A stretch of DNA of 64,000 nucleotides from contig NZ_PDJU01000009.1 in the NCBI RefSeq assembly GCF_004116455.1, positions 1-64,000 of the forward strand, given 5' to 3'. This document shows positions 52,491 to 61,855 of this stretch, piece by piece. A program made the position numbers and the translations under genes. The DNA comes from Arcobacter sp. F155 (GTDB lineage Bacteria; Campylobacterota; Campylobacteria; Campylobacterales; Arcobacteraceae). Below the pieces are notes generated by a model. It saw only the letters and a list, made by a program, of their open reading frames with translations, ran no database searches and was not told where the DNA came from. The first letter of the stretch is position 1, and each line of letters begins with the position of its first letter.

Positions 52491-55241
52491 TTGAAACAGC
52501 TAACTGACGTCTTGTTCTCCTTCAAGACAACACTTACTTTATTAGCTATTCTAGCCATTGGGGCAGGAGTAGCAACTTTCATCGAAAATGATTTCGGTAC
52601 ATCATCTGCTAGAGTTCTTGTTTACAATCACTTCTGGTATGAAGCAGTATTAGTTTTAACAACTATTAACCTTGCAGGTATAATCTATAAATATAAAATG
52701 TGGAAACATAAACCAAGATTTATCTTCCATTTATCATTTGTTGTAATATTAATTGGTGCAGCTGTAACTAGATATGTTGGTTATGAAGGAATTATGCAAA
52801 TTAGAGAAGGTCAGATTCAAAACAGAATGATCTCTTTAGAACCTTATTTACAAGTTAAAATAAAACAAAAAGACTCTACTTTCTATAAAGAGTACCCAAT
52901 GGAATTCACTGCTTTAGGTAGTAATGATTTTTCTCATAGTATTTCTTTTGACAATAAAGAGTTAACTGTAGATTTTAACAACTATATGTATGCTAAAAAA
53001 GGTAAAAATGACATGGGTATTTTAACAGTAGATGTTTCATTAAATGGAGAAACAAAAACTGTAAAACTACCAGGTAAAAGAGGAATGAAAGGTGTTACAA
53101 AAGTTGAAGACTTTGGTGATGCAGTTGTAACACTAGAGTATGGTTCAAAAACTCTTGAACTTCCTTTTGCTATTCAATTAAGAGACTTTCAACTTGATAG
53201 ATACCCAGGAAGTATGGCTCCATCATCTTATGCTTCTGAAGTAACAGTAATCAAACCTGATGGTAGAAAATATGACTATAGAATTTTTATGAACAGAACA
53301 CTTCATGAAGGAAACTTCTTATTCTTCCAAAGTTCATATGACCCAGATGAAAAAGGAACTGTATTGTCTGTAAATAATGACCCAGGTAAATGGCCAACTT
53401 ATTTTGGATATTTCTTACTTACTTTAGGACTTATTTGGAATTTATTTGATAAAAAATCAAGATTCTGGAAACTTACTAAATATGTAAGTGGTAAAAACTT
53501 AGCATCAATTGTTGCTGCCTGTTTTATTACTTTTGCAAGTACAAACTTACAAGCAGAAGACCAACTAGCTAATTTTACTCCTGATAAACAAGAGATTGAA
53601 AAGTATTTAGAGAGATTTAAAAATGACTCAGCAGAAACTGCTAAGAAGTTTTCTAAAATCGTAGTTCAAAGTAATGGTGGTAGAATGAAACCACTTGACA
53701 CTCTTAACCATGAGATTCTAAGTAAACTTGCTGGTAAAAAGTCAATGTTTGGTATGAATGCAGACCAAGTAGTATTAGGTATGCTTACTAGACCAGAGAT
53801 TTGGCGTAATATGAGAATGATTAGAGTAAAAACTCCAAAACTAAAAGAGTTTTTAGGAATTGAAAAAGATAGAAAATATATTGCCTTTACTGAAGTATTC
53901 AAAGACAATAAATATATTCTTCAAGAAGAGACTCAAAGAATCTCTATGATTAGTCCTAATCAAAGAGGAACTTATGAAAAAGATATTGTAAAACTTGATG
54001 AAAGACTAAGTATTTCATATATGGTTTATAATGGAAGTTTATTTAATATTTTCCCTAAAACTGGTGCACAAAAACTTGAAAACAACAAATGGTACTCTCC
54101 ATTAGATGCGATTCAAGGCTTTGAAGGTGATAACCAAAAAGCAATTGAAACACTTGTAAGAGGTTTTTTAAACTCAGTTATTAGTGAAAAATGGGAATTA
54201 TCAAATAGATTTATTGATATGATTCAAGAGTATCAAACTCAAGTTGGTAAAGAAGTTATGCCTCCAAAGTCTCAAATAGATAGAGAAATAGCATTCAATC
54301 AACTACAAATTTTTGAAAAACTAACACTTGCTTATTTATTTGTTGGATTTATTATGCTTGTTGTAGCATTTATTGTTGTATTTAACCCAAATATTAAACC
54401 AAGAAAAACAACATTATTCTTCTTTATTATGCTAAGTTTACTGTTTGCTGTACATACATTTGGTATGGGATTCAGATGGGTTATCTCAGGACATGCTCCT
54501 TGGTCAGATACTTATGAATCACTACTTTATATCTCATGGTCAGCAGTATTTGCAGGAGTTGTATTCTTTAGAAGATCATTACTTGCATTAAGTGCAGCGG
54601 TTATTGTTGCTGCTATCTTTATGTTTACAGCACATCTTACAAGTATTGACCCACAAATTACAAACTTAGTTCCTGTACTTAAATCATATTGGTTAACTAT
54701 CCACGTATCGATTTTAACAGCATCATATGGTTTCTTTGGACTTAGTGCAATTTTAGGATTTATGGTTTTAATTCTATTTATTTTTAGAAAAAATAGACCA
54801 CACCTTGATGAAACAATTAAACAAGTAACTGCTATTAATGAAATCTCATTAATCATTGGACTTAGTGCAATCACTATTGGTAACTTCCTTGGTGGTGTTT
54901 GGGCAAATGAGTCTTGGGGTAGATATTGGGGATGGGACCCAAAAGAGACTTGGGCTTATGTATCAATTGTAATTTATGTATTAGTAGTTCATATGAGATT
55001 TGTTAAAAAACTTAATAATCCATATGCATTCTCAGTTGCATCATTATTATCATTTGCATCAATTTTAATGACATACTTTGGTGTTAACTTCTACTTATCT
55101 GGTCTTCACTCATATGCAACAGGTGACCCAGTACCAATTCCAATGTGGGTTTACTATGTAACTGCGTTAGTATTTATTACTATAGCATTAGCATATAAAA
55201 ATAGAAACCTAAAAGATGACATTTGTCATACAAAAAAATAG
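52491..55241 (+). CDS. ccsBA: Fused cytochrome c biogenesis protein CcsBA
   Basis: System II cytochrome c synthetase: exports heme and attaches it to periplasmic CxxCH motifs. 916 residues. The ResB/CcsB half (about 1-330) has TM helices at the start and a large periplasmic domain. A second periplasmic stretch (about 350-590) is followed by the CcsA half with the WWD-type heme motif WGRYWGWDPKETWAYV near 805-820. The single fused chain is typical of Campylobacterota. It starts at TTG with AAGGA upstream. The stop overlaps the foot of a UUCG terminator. Confidence 0.95.
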   Translation: MKQLTDVLFSFKTTLTLLAILAIGAGVATFIENDFGTSSARVLVYNHFWYEAVLVLTTINLAGIIYKYKMWKHKPRFIFHLSFVVILIGAAVTRYVGYEGIMQIREGQIQNRMISLEPYLQVKIKQKDSTFYKEYPMEFTALGSNDFSHSISFDNKELTVDFNNYMYAKKGKNDMGILTVDVSLNGETKTVKLPGKRGMKGVTKVEDFGDAVVTLEYGSKTLELPFAIQLRDFQLDRYPGSMAPSSYASEVTVIKPDGRKYDYRIFMNRTLHEGNFLFFQSSYDPDEKGTVLSVNNDPGKWPTYFGYFLLTLGLIWNLFDKKSRFWKLTKYVSGKNLASIVAACFITFASTNLQAEDQLANFTPDKQEIEKYLERFKNDSAETAKKFSKIVVQSNGGRMKPLDTLNHEILSKLAGKKSMFGMNADQVVLGMLTRPEIWRNMRMIRVKTPKLKEFLGIEKDRKYIAFTEVFKDNKYILQEETQRISMISPNQRGTYEKDIVKLDERLSISYMVYNGSLFNIFPKTGAQKLENNKWYSPLDAIQGFEGDNQKAIETLVRGFLNSVISEKWELSNRFIDMIQEYQTQVGKEVMPPKSQIDREIAFNQLQIFEKLTLAYLFVGFIMLVVAFIVVFNPNIKPRKTTLFFFIMLSLLFAVHTFGMGFRWVISGHAPWSDTYESLLYISWSAVFAGVVFFRRSLLALSAAVIVAAIFMFTAHLTSIDPQITNLVPVLKSYWLTIHVSILTASYGFFGLSAILGFMVLILFIFRKNRPHLDETIKQVTAINEISLIIGLSAITIGNFLGGVWANESWGRYWGWDPKETWAYVSIVIYVLVVHMRFVKKLNNPYAFSVASLLSFASILMTYFGVNFYLSGLHSYATGDPVPIPMWVYYVTALVFITIALAYKNRNLKDDICHTKK

Positions 55242-55265
55242 ATTAAGTCTTCGGACTTAATCTTT
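55241..55265 (+). terminator. Terminator of ccsBA with UUCG tetraloop
   Basis: GATTAAGTC (55241-55249) pairs perfectly with GACTTAATC (55254-55262) around a stable TTCG tetraloop, followed by a T/C-rich tract. Confidence 0.8.
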
Positions 55266-55338
55266 CCTTCAATTTATTACTTAATTATTTTAAAATCTAA
55301 AACAGACTATAATCATCCTTTAGAAGGATAGTTATAAA

Positions 55339-56076
55339 ATGAATCAAGATAATCTTCAAGATATTATAAAATCAACAAAAAACTTACGTTTACTATATAT
55401 AGAAGATAATGAAGATGTTAGGGAACAAACTCTTAAAATGCTTCAAATATTTTTTGATGATATAGTTGTAGCAAGTGATGGTCAACAAGGTTTAGAAGAG
55501 TTTCAAAAAAACAATAAATTTGAATCTACTTCATATGATTTAATTATCACAGATATTGAAATGCCACAAAGAGATGGTATCTCAATGATTACTACTATTA
55601 GAGAGTTTGATAGTGATATTCCTATTTTAATATTCTCTGCCCATAGTAATACTGACTACTTCTTAAAATCTATAAATGCTGGAATTGATGGCTATATTTT
55701 AAAACCATATAATATCGAGCAAATATCAAATTCATTGATGAATATTATAGAAAAAAACAAACTTATGCCTACAAATGAGCATATAGTACACCTTCATGAT
55801 GATTTCATTTGGAATAATCAAGACCAAGCTTTATTTAAAGATGAAGAACCTATAAAACTTACTAAAAATGAAACAAAACTATTTAAACTATTTATAAAAT
55901 CAAAAGGTTCTTTGAAAACTTATGACGAAATAGACAACTATATCTTTAATGATTTTAGTGATACAAATAAAAGAGTTAGAAACCTAGTTTCAAGATTAAA
56001 AAATAAACTTAATTGTGAACTCTTTGAATCTATTTATGGTCATGGTTATAAACTAAAATATAAAAAATTTATCTAA
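55339..56076 (+). CDS. OmpR-family response regulator
   Basis: 245 residues. Receiver: IEDNEDV, phosphoacceptor Asp72 in LIITDIEMPQRDG, Ser in IFSA and Lys in YILKP. Winged helix from about 160 (IKLTKNETKLFKLFIKSKG, RVRNLVSRLKNKLN, YGHGYKLKY). AGAAGGATAG precedes the ATG, and a TATAAT lies farther upstream. No kinase is adjacent, so it is an orphan. It is followed by the HAD phosphatase after 15 bases. Confidence 0.9.
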   Translation: MNQDNLQDIIKSTKNLRLLYIEDNEDVREQTLKMLQIFFDDIVVASDGQQGLEEFQKNNKFESTSYDLIITDIEMPQRDGISMITTIREFDSDIPILIFSAHSNTDYFLKSINAGIDGYILKPYNIEQISNSLMNIIEKNKLMPTNEHIVHLHDDFIWNNQDQALFKDEEPIKLTKNETKLFKLFIKSKGSLKTYDEIDNYIFNDFSDTNKRVRNLVSRLKNKLNCELFESIYGHGYKLKYKKFI

Positions 56077-56091
56077 TCATATAGGAATTTC

Positions 56092-56718
56092 ATGGCATTA
56101 ATAATGTTTGATATGGATGGTACTTTAATAAATAGTAGTACTCCATTAGTAAATACAATCAACTATGTACGAGAAAAACTAGGGTTTGAAAGACTTGAAA
56201 GAGAGCTTATTTTAGAAAGTGTTAATGACCCTAAAATAAATGCTGCCGAGTTTTTCTATGGAACTTCTGATTTTACATTACAACAGCAAAAACTATTTGA
56301 AGAGTATTATGATGCAAATTGTTTAAACGGTTTACAACTTTATGATGGAATCAAAAAATTAATTGATGATCTTAGCTCAGATTTTACATTAACTGTAGCT
56401 ACAAATGCTAACTCTTTTTTTGCAAAAAAAATGCTTGACCACTTAGAAGTAGGTCATTATTTCAACACTATCTTAGGTTTTGATAGTGTTAAAAACCCTA
56501 AACCACACCCTGAGATGATAAATAAAATCTTAGATACTCATAGTATAAAAAATACAAAAGCTCAGGTAATAGGTGACTCTCACAAAGATATCATGGCTGC
56601 TACAAATGCTGGTGTTGATTCAGTTTTAGTTAACTGGGGATTTTCTAATCATACGAAAGATGCAATCGAGACAATCGAAGAACTTGAAATAAAAATAAAA
56701 AATAAATTTCTTATATAA
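56092..56718 (+). CDS. HAD-superfamily phosphatase, phosphoglycolate phosphatase-like
   Basis: 208 residues. Motif I is FDMDGTLINSS with the nucleophile Asp in the first and acid in the second position; motif II is TVATNAN; motif III/IV is KNPKPHPEM and VIGDSHKDIMAA. The cap is the small helical type. Such proteins commonly act on phosphoglycolate or other small phosphate esters; the substrate is not known. Converges on tonB, overlapping its end by eight bases. Confidence 0.88.
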   Translation: MALIMFDMDGTLINSSTPLVNTINYVREKLGFERLERELILESVNDPKINAAEFFYGTSDFTLQQQKLFEEYYDANCLNGLQLYDGIKKLIDDLSSDFTLTVATNANSFFAKKMLDHLEVGHYFNTILGFDSVKNPKPHPEMINKILDTHSIKNTKAQVIGDSHKDIMAATNAGVDSVLVNWGFSNHTKDAIETIEELEIKIKNKFLI

Positions 56719-57391
56719 GCTTATAAACAATAGGAAGCTTTATAGTTATATCTTTACTTACTTTTGGAAAATATGATGAAGCTTCATAAATAGCTTTTAT
56801 AGTACTTTTTCTAAGAAGTCGATGACCACTTAAAGTCACAATATCTCCTTGAATACCACTACTTGTTAATTTAAATCTTACTAAAACTTCCCCTTGGATA
56901 TTTAATCTTTTTGCTCTTGATGAATATTTTATATGTTTTTGAATCTGTTTTTGAATAAGTAATAAGTTTTTATGTAAAAACTCTTGCTCATAGTTATATA
57001 CTTTTTTTTCAGCTACTTCTTGTTCTTCTATTTTCGCTTCAACTTTTTTAACTGTTTTTTTAACTACTTTTTTTATAGGAGTAGTTTCTTCTTTTTTAGA
57101 GTTTTGTTTTACTATTTTTTTAGGTTTAGTTATAGTTTTTTTCTCTTGTTTTTTTACAAGCTCTTTTTTCTTTTCTACTTTTTTAACTGCTTCTTTTTTA
57201 GGTTTTTTTTCTTGTACTTTTTGTTTTTCTTGCTTTTCTTGTTTTTGAATATTTACAAAGTTTAAAGATATTTTCTTTTCTTCTACTTTTTTATCTACAA
57301 CTTTAAACTCATTAAAACTAAAGAAAATAGCCCCAAATAAAGCTGTATAAAGTATGGTAGTAATAAAAAAAGATGAAAAATATCTACTCAT
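56711..57391 (-). CDS. tonB: Energy transducer TonB
   Basis: 226 residues. N-terminal TM anchor (FFITTILYTALFGAIFF), then a long Lys/Glu-rich periplasmic spacer (about 45-130) that replaces the usual Pro-rich one, then the C-terminal TonB domain with LNIQGEVLVRFKLTSSG and IVTLSGHRLLRKSTIKAI. It transmits ExbBD-derived energy to the outer-membrane receptor. Its start overlaps the exbD stop. The antisense strand has a Phe-rich ORF that is only the shadow of this spacer. Confidence 0.92.
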   Translation of the reverse strand: MSRYFSSFFITTILYTALFGAIFFSFNEFKVVDKKVEEKKISLNFVNIQKQEKQEKQKVQEKKPKKEAVKKVEKKKELVKKQEKKTITKPKKIVKQNSKKEETTPIKKVVKKTVKKVEAKIEEQEVAEKKVYNYEQEFLHKNLLLIQKQIQKHIKYSSRAKRLNIQGEVLVRFKLTSSGIQGDIVTLSGHRLLRKSTIKAIYEASSYFPKVSKDITIKLPIVYKLI

Positions 57392-57764
57392 TTTTTGTCA
57401 CTATTGATATATTTAAAAAATCTTTTGACTTTAAAAAGTCTAACACACGAACAAAACTGTTAAAATCAGCTTCTTTATCACTTCTTATTAAAATAAGTGA
57501 CTCTTGTTTTAATTTTAAAAGCTCTTCTTCTAAGTTTTCAAAAGTGATTCTATTTTTATTTATATAATAAAAATTCTGTGCATCAATATAGATTGTAAAC
57601 TCTTTATTCTCTTTTAATTTTTGAGCACTTTTAGTTTCAGGTAATGATACAGAAATAACTCCTTTAGCAATAAAAGTTGAAGTCATCAAAACTATTGCTA
57701 AAAGAACTAATAATACATCAATAAAAGGAATTACATTGATTGAATCAAACTTTTTAATCTTCAT
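57384..57764 (-). CDS. exbD: ExbD, TonB-complex proton channel subunit
   Basis: 126 residues: one TM helix containing the proton-path Asp16 (NVIPFIDVLLVLLAIVLMTS) and a periplasmic domain. It overlaps exbB upstream and tonB downstream by a few bases each, a typical tightly coupled ExbB-ExbD-TonB arrangement. Confidence 0.94.
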   Translation of the reverse strand: MKIKKFDSINVIPFIDVLLVLLAIVLMTSTFIAKGVISVSLPETKSAQKLKENKEFTIYIDAQNFYYINKNRITFENLEEELLKLKQESLILIRSDKEADFNSFVRVLDFLKSKDFLNISIVTKNE

Positions 57765-58170
57765 AGCTACTTTCTAAAACCTCTGCATATCTTGATAAAA
57801 TATTATAAAAAATCATTGATATAATTGCTACAACAAGTCCTATTGCTGTTGCTTTAAGTGCAAGGGCTAAAGAAGCCATAATCTTAGTTGCTTCAATGTC
57901 TCCTTCACTCATAGTTATAAAAGTAAGCATGATTGCAAGAACTGTCCCAAGTAAACCAATATATGGTGAGTTAGAAGCAATAGTTCCTATAAATGTTAAG
58001 TTTTTTGTTAAGGCTACTTCTAATTTCTTTTTTGATTCATATTTTTTCACATCAAGTTTTCTATAAAAAAGAATTCTTTCTATAAAAAACATAACTGCAA
58101 TAAAACTCATAAGTACAAGTAAAGCAATCACACCATAATCAACTAGATTTTTTAATAGTTCAATATTCAT
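57754..58170 (-). CDS. exbB: ExbB, TonB-complex proton channel subunit
   Basis: 138 residues with three TM helices (about 11-30, 65-90, 103-128) and the family segment SPYIGLLGTVLAIMLTF. It is the short form of ExbB. It begins four bases after the polyferredoxin stop on the same strand. Confidence 0.94.
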   Translation of the reverse strand: MNIELLKNLVDYGVIALLVLMSFIAVMFFIERILFYRKLDVKKYESKKKLEVALTKNLTFIGTIASNSPYIGLLGTVLAIMLTFITMSEGDIEATKIMASLALALKATAIGLVVAIISMIFYNILSRYAEVLESSYED

Positions 58171-58174
58171 AACT

Positions 58175-59650
58175 CTATCCCTTGTTTTCTTGTTTTATTA
58201 TCACAATATTTAAAGAAGAGTGATTGTTTGTTTGCTTTTGATGTTGCATATGATTGTGCCCTCCTCTTTTTTGAGCTCCATATGTTTTAAATACATAACC
58301 TGTGTAAAAATTTAACCCCATATAAAAAATTATAAGTGCTGAAGCAAAAGGATATGCAAGTACTTTTCTAAGTTTTGTCGAGTCTAGAAGTTTGATTCTA
58401 GCAATCATAATAATAAATGCCCAAATATATGCAAGATGATTAAACATTTTGAATATATGTAGCCAAGAGTCCCTTCTTATAGCAAGTGGTTCCATATAAT
58501 TAAAATTTAAAGAAAAGGCTTGAATAAAGCCATTTACTATATTTGAAGCATAATGTAAAAAGAAAAACTCAACAACATGAGATAATCCACCAATGATAAA
58601 TAAAGGAGCAAAAGCATAACCTAAAGTATAAAAAGTTTTTTCATAGTCAACTTTTAAAATCTTTGAAGCAATAAACATTCCTCCTACACTTGCCATTAGT
58701 ACAAAAGCAATTGCATAAGAAAAAGCAAATAGACCTATTGTATCAATAGTTCCAAAGTTAATAAAACTCTCAAAATATCTTGCTGTTTTACTCCAAATAA
58801 ACTCTTCAACAATTGCACTTCTTCCTAAAGCATGATGAAAGCCCATTGTAATAGAAATAGCACCAGTTAAAAGAATCAATGCCCAAACATCTGATTTTCT
58901 TGGCTTAAATTTTTTAAGTAAAGAAGATGAAGGTTTTGTAACTTTAAAAGCAACTGCTTCACAAGAACTACTACAATCCATACATAAAGTACAATCAGCC
59001 ATTGAGTTTTTCTTTTGAAAAGTAAATGGTTTTAAATCATAAGAACAAGCCTTTGCACAATCAAAAGTTTTACATGAACTACAAGCATCTTTATATGTTT
59101 CTAGCTTTGTAAAACCTACTTTAGAAAAAGCATTTGTAACAGCTCCAATAGGACAAAAAGATTTACAATAAGACATCTTTTCAAAAACAAAGAAGCTAAT
59201 CATTGCAATAATAGTTAAAACTAAAAAAACTAAAGCAGTTGCTATTGGTGTTTTATAAAAAGATGGGTACATATAATATACTAACCACCAAGTAAAAAAT
59301 AGAACTAAAAGACCTATAAAAGGATTAGCTAAAAACTTTGGCATTTTTTTATTTAATCCAAACTTTGTGATATATTTCCCCATAAAACCATGGGGACAAA
59401 TTCCACAGAATACTCTTCCTAATGTTCCTAAAGTTATAACCATAAAAAATGGCCAAAATAGATTCCAGAAAACCCCTTTAGTAACCATATTTTCAGAACT
59501 AGTATTTATAAAACCATAAGTCATTGCATATAAAAATAGTGCAAAAACTGATAGTTTTAAAGTAAGTAAGAACTTAGGGTTTTTAAATAAAAACCCTAAA
59601 ACTAGCATACCATAGATATCATTTTTATCTCTATTGATTTTATCTACCAT
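58175..59650 (-). CDS. Membrane polyferredoxin (NapH/CcoG-like 4Fe-4S protein)
   Basis: 491 residues. TM helices flank a CGICPHGFMGKY motif (Cys82, Cys85) and CKSFCPIGA (Cys162, Cys166). A two-cluster ferredoxin part follows (CSSCKTFDCAKAC at 190-202; CTLCMDCSSSC at 220-230), then more TM helices. The C-terminal tail is histidine-rich (GGHNHMQHQKQTNNHSS, about 466 on). Related proteins include NapH and the copper reductase CcoG. Set inside a TonB receptor-ExbBD-TonB operon, it suggests an electron route to a metal cargo in the periplasm (inference). Confidence 0.85.
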   Translation of the reverse strand: MVDKINRDKNDIYGMLVLGFLFKNPKFLLTLKLSVFALFLYAMTYGFINTSSENMVTKGVFWNLFWPFFMVITLGTLGRVFCGICPHGFMGKYITKFGLNKKMPKFLANPFIGLLVLFFTWWLVYYMYPSFYKTPIATALVFLVLTIIAMISFFVFEKMSYCKSFCPIGAVTNAFSKVGFTKLETYKDACSSCKTFDCAKACSYDLKPFTFQKKNSMADCTLCMDCSSSCEAVAFKVTKPSSSLLKKFKPRKSDVWALILLTGAISITMGFHHALGRSAIVEEFIWSKTARYFESFINFGTIDTIGLFAFSYAIAFVLMASVGGMFIASKILKVDYEKTFYTLGYAFAPLFIIGGLSHVVEFFFLHYASNIVNGFIQAFSLNFNYMEPLAIRRDSWLHIFKMFNHLAYIWAFIIMIARIKLLDSTKLRKVLAYPFASALIIFYMGLNFYTGYVFKTYGAQKRGGHNHMQHQKQTNNHSSLNIVIIKQENKG

Positions 59651-59659
59651 TTATTATTC

Positions 59660-61774
59660 CTAAAATTTATAAGCATAAGTTAACATGAAACTTCTTGGAG
59701 CTGCTGCTTTATACGTTTCATTTCCATAAACATCTTTACTAGCTTCCATTGCATAATATTTGTTTGTTAAGTTCTTGATATTTAACTGGATTGAATGATC
59801 TTTTTTCTCATAACCTACCATTAGGTCTGTTACAAATTTATAGCCTTCATATTTTTGAGTATTTGCATTATCCATATAATAACTTCCCCAAGTTTTAGTA
59901 CTTAATCTTGCTTTTAAACCATTGTCTAAATTAAGAGTTGTAAATAATGAATATTGGTGTTTTGGGATATATGGTAAAACATTTCCATCCCTTGACTCAG
60001 ACACACCTCTTACTTGTTCTTCGAAAGTTTTAAATTTGAATTTACTATAAGCATAGTTTGCACCAAAAGATAGATATTTATTGATATTGTAAATACCACT
60101 TACTTCAAAACCAATCTTTTTTGTTTCACCGGCATTACTATAAACAGTCTGTCCATTTGCATTTTTTACTTGAATGATTTCATCTTCTACATTATTTTGA
60201 TATAAAGCCATATCATAAGCATATGTATTTGTTCTTGATTTTAACCCTATTTCATAGTTAATACTATTTGTTTTTTCTAAATCAATTCCATCATCACTAG
60301 CACTTTCTAACTCACTTCCTGTTGGTGCTTGATTTGCTTTTGCAATAGAAGTATAAATATTTGTGAAATCTGTTAATCTATAGTTTAAGCCTAATTTTGC
60401 AGAAGACAAAGTGAAATCTTTTTGTAAAGAGTATTCACCTTTTCCAGTATCATAATTTGATTTACTATAGTCATATCTAATTAATTCATTTCCAGAAATA
60501 TCAAACTTTAATTTATCAACTCTAGCACTAATATCAATAGCTAAATCTTCTATTGGTTTAAATGTCTCCATTAAATAGATACCATAAAGCTTTGTATCAC
60601 TATCTTCAGTAGAAGCTAAATCACCTTTATCTTTTGATAAAGTCTGCTCAATTTTTGTCACAGGTCCCATCCAACCCATTTCTGTTATAGTGCTATAATC
60701 TTCATAAGTATATTTTTTTGAGTCTTTTGTAATATCTCTTTTAGCAGTAACCCCTGCTACTAACATAGCATCATTTGAAAAAAGAGAATGATTGAAGTTA
60801 AGTTCTAAATCTGTACCATAAACTTGATTATCATCACTATCATTTATCATTCCAGTTACAGGGTGAAAATGCTCCCATTTGTTATAATAAAATCTTGGTT
60901 TATATGTAATATTTCCTATTTCTTTTTCATACTTAGCATTTAAAGATAAGATTTTAGAATCTCTCGCACTATGTTGCCATTGGCTGCTAGTATCTTCTTG
61001 TGTTCCACTTGCTTTAAACTCTTGAAACTCTTCTAAAGTCATAGAAGAAGGAAGGTTTACATTTGATTCAGTGTATGCAAGTTCTGTTTCTAATGTTGAT
61101 TCATCATCAAAAATATGTCCATATTTTAAACTTCCTTGTGTAGAATCAAAATCATTGTTTTCTCTCCAATCATTATCATTTTTTCTTGAAGAAAAAGAAA
61201 AAGACATAAAATTAGAATCATCAATAGCTGTTCTATATTTAAAATTAGTATTTCTTTGATTATCGTTTCCTGCACCTATTTTTATACTATTTTTATCTTC
61301 TTTAAATACAGACTTAGTAATTAGCTGAATAACTCCACCTGTTGTATTTGAAGCATTAATAGAACCTGGTCCTTTTTGAACCTCAATTGCCTCTACATCT
61401 TGCATATCAATATAATCAAATCTAGTAAATGAATCAGGATCAGTCATAGGAACACCATCTTTCATAACCATGATTTCTCTTACTCCATATCTTGCTTTAA
61501 GACCAGCCCCTCTTATGATTAACCTTGGATTTTGTGAATTACTTGAAGACTCAGCTTGAATACCTGGAATATGCCCAATAGCCTCTTGAATATTTAAAAT
61601 ATTTTTATCTTGGATTTCTTTTTCATCAACAATTGCAATTGATTGAGATACATTCTTTGATGCAGTTGCAACTTTTGTAGCTGTTACAGATACTTTTTCT
61701 AACTCTACTGTTTGATTTGCTAAAAGTGAAGTACCTAATAAAATTGAAGTAAATAGCGATAATCTAATTTTCAT
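59660..61774 (-). CDS. TonB-dependent outer-membrane receptor
   Basis: 704 residues. Signal peptide (about 1-19, MKIRLSLFTSILLGTSLLA), TonB-box-like VELEKVSVTATK, plug domain (IQEAIGHIPGIQAESS, PRLIIRGAGLKARYGVREIMVMKDG, DVEAIEVQKGPGSI) and a 22-strand-type barrel ending in aromatic Phe (LTYAYKF). Ligand unknown; a metal chelate, siderophore or similar is likely. AAGGA precedes the ATG. It is the first gene of a five-gene operon, preceded by an 11-bp tandem repeat. Confidence 0.9.
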   Translation of the reverse strand: MKIRLSLFTSILLGTSLLANQTVELEKVSVTATKVATASKNVSQSIAIVDEKEIQDKNILNIQEAIGHIPGIQAESSSNSQNPRLIIRGAGLKARYGVREIMVMKDGVPMTDPDSFTRFDYIDMQDVEAIEVQKGPGSINASNTTGGVIQLITKSVFKEDKNSIKIGAGNDNQRNTNFKYRTAIDDSNFMSFSFSSRKNDNDWRENNDFDSTQGSLKYGHIFDDESTLETELAYTESNVNLPSSMTLEEFQEFKASGTQEDTSSQWQHSARDSKILSLNAKYEKEIGNITYKPRFYYNKWEHFHPVTGMINDSDDNQVYGTDLELNFNHSLFSNDAMLVAGVTAKRDITKDSKKYTYEDYSTITEMGWMGPVTKIEQTLSKDKGDLASTEDSDTKLYGIYLMETFKPIEDLAIDISARVDKLKFDISGNELIRYDYSKSNYDTGKGEYSLQKDFTLSSAKLGLNYRLTDFTNIYTSIAKANQAPTGSELESASDDGIDLEKTNSINYEIGLKSRTNTYAYDMALYQNNVEDEIIQVKNANGQTVYSNAGETKKIGFEVSGIYNINKYLSFGANYAYSKFKFKTFEEQVRGVSESRDGNVLPYIPKHQYSLFTTLNLDNGLKARLSTKTWGSYYMDNANTQKYEGYKFVTDLMVGYEKKDHSIQLNIKNLTNKYYAMEASKDVYGNETYKAAAPRSFMLTYAYKF

Positions 61775-61826
61775 TCTTATCCTTAATTTTTTATAAGAAT
61801 AATAAATTAGATGTGTTAATTAATCA

Positions 61827-61854
61827 TTAAATAAATGTTAAATAAATGTTAAAT
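61827..61854 (-). promoter_or_regulatory. 11-bp tandem direct repeat, probable response-regulator binding site
   Basis: TTAAATAAATG (61827-61837) is repeated exactly at 61838-61848, with a partial third copy TTAAAT at 61849-61854. On the minus strand these lie 53 bases upstream of the receptor ATG. A -10-like TATTAT (61804-61799) is downstream, so the repeat sits at the -35 position. Direct repeats with an 11-bp pitch are typical of OmpR/PhoB-family sites, and such a regulator is encoded next door. Confidence 0.6.
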
Positions 61855-61855
61855 T

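Noticed and set aside
56984-57265. 93-residue plus-strand ORF very rich in Phe and Leu
   Set aside because: It is the antisense shadow of the Lys-rich TonB spacer (AAA/AAG codons read as TTT/CTT).
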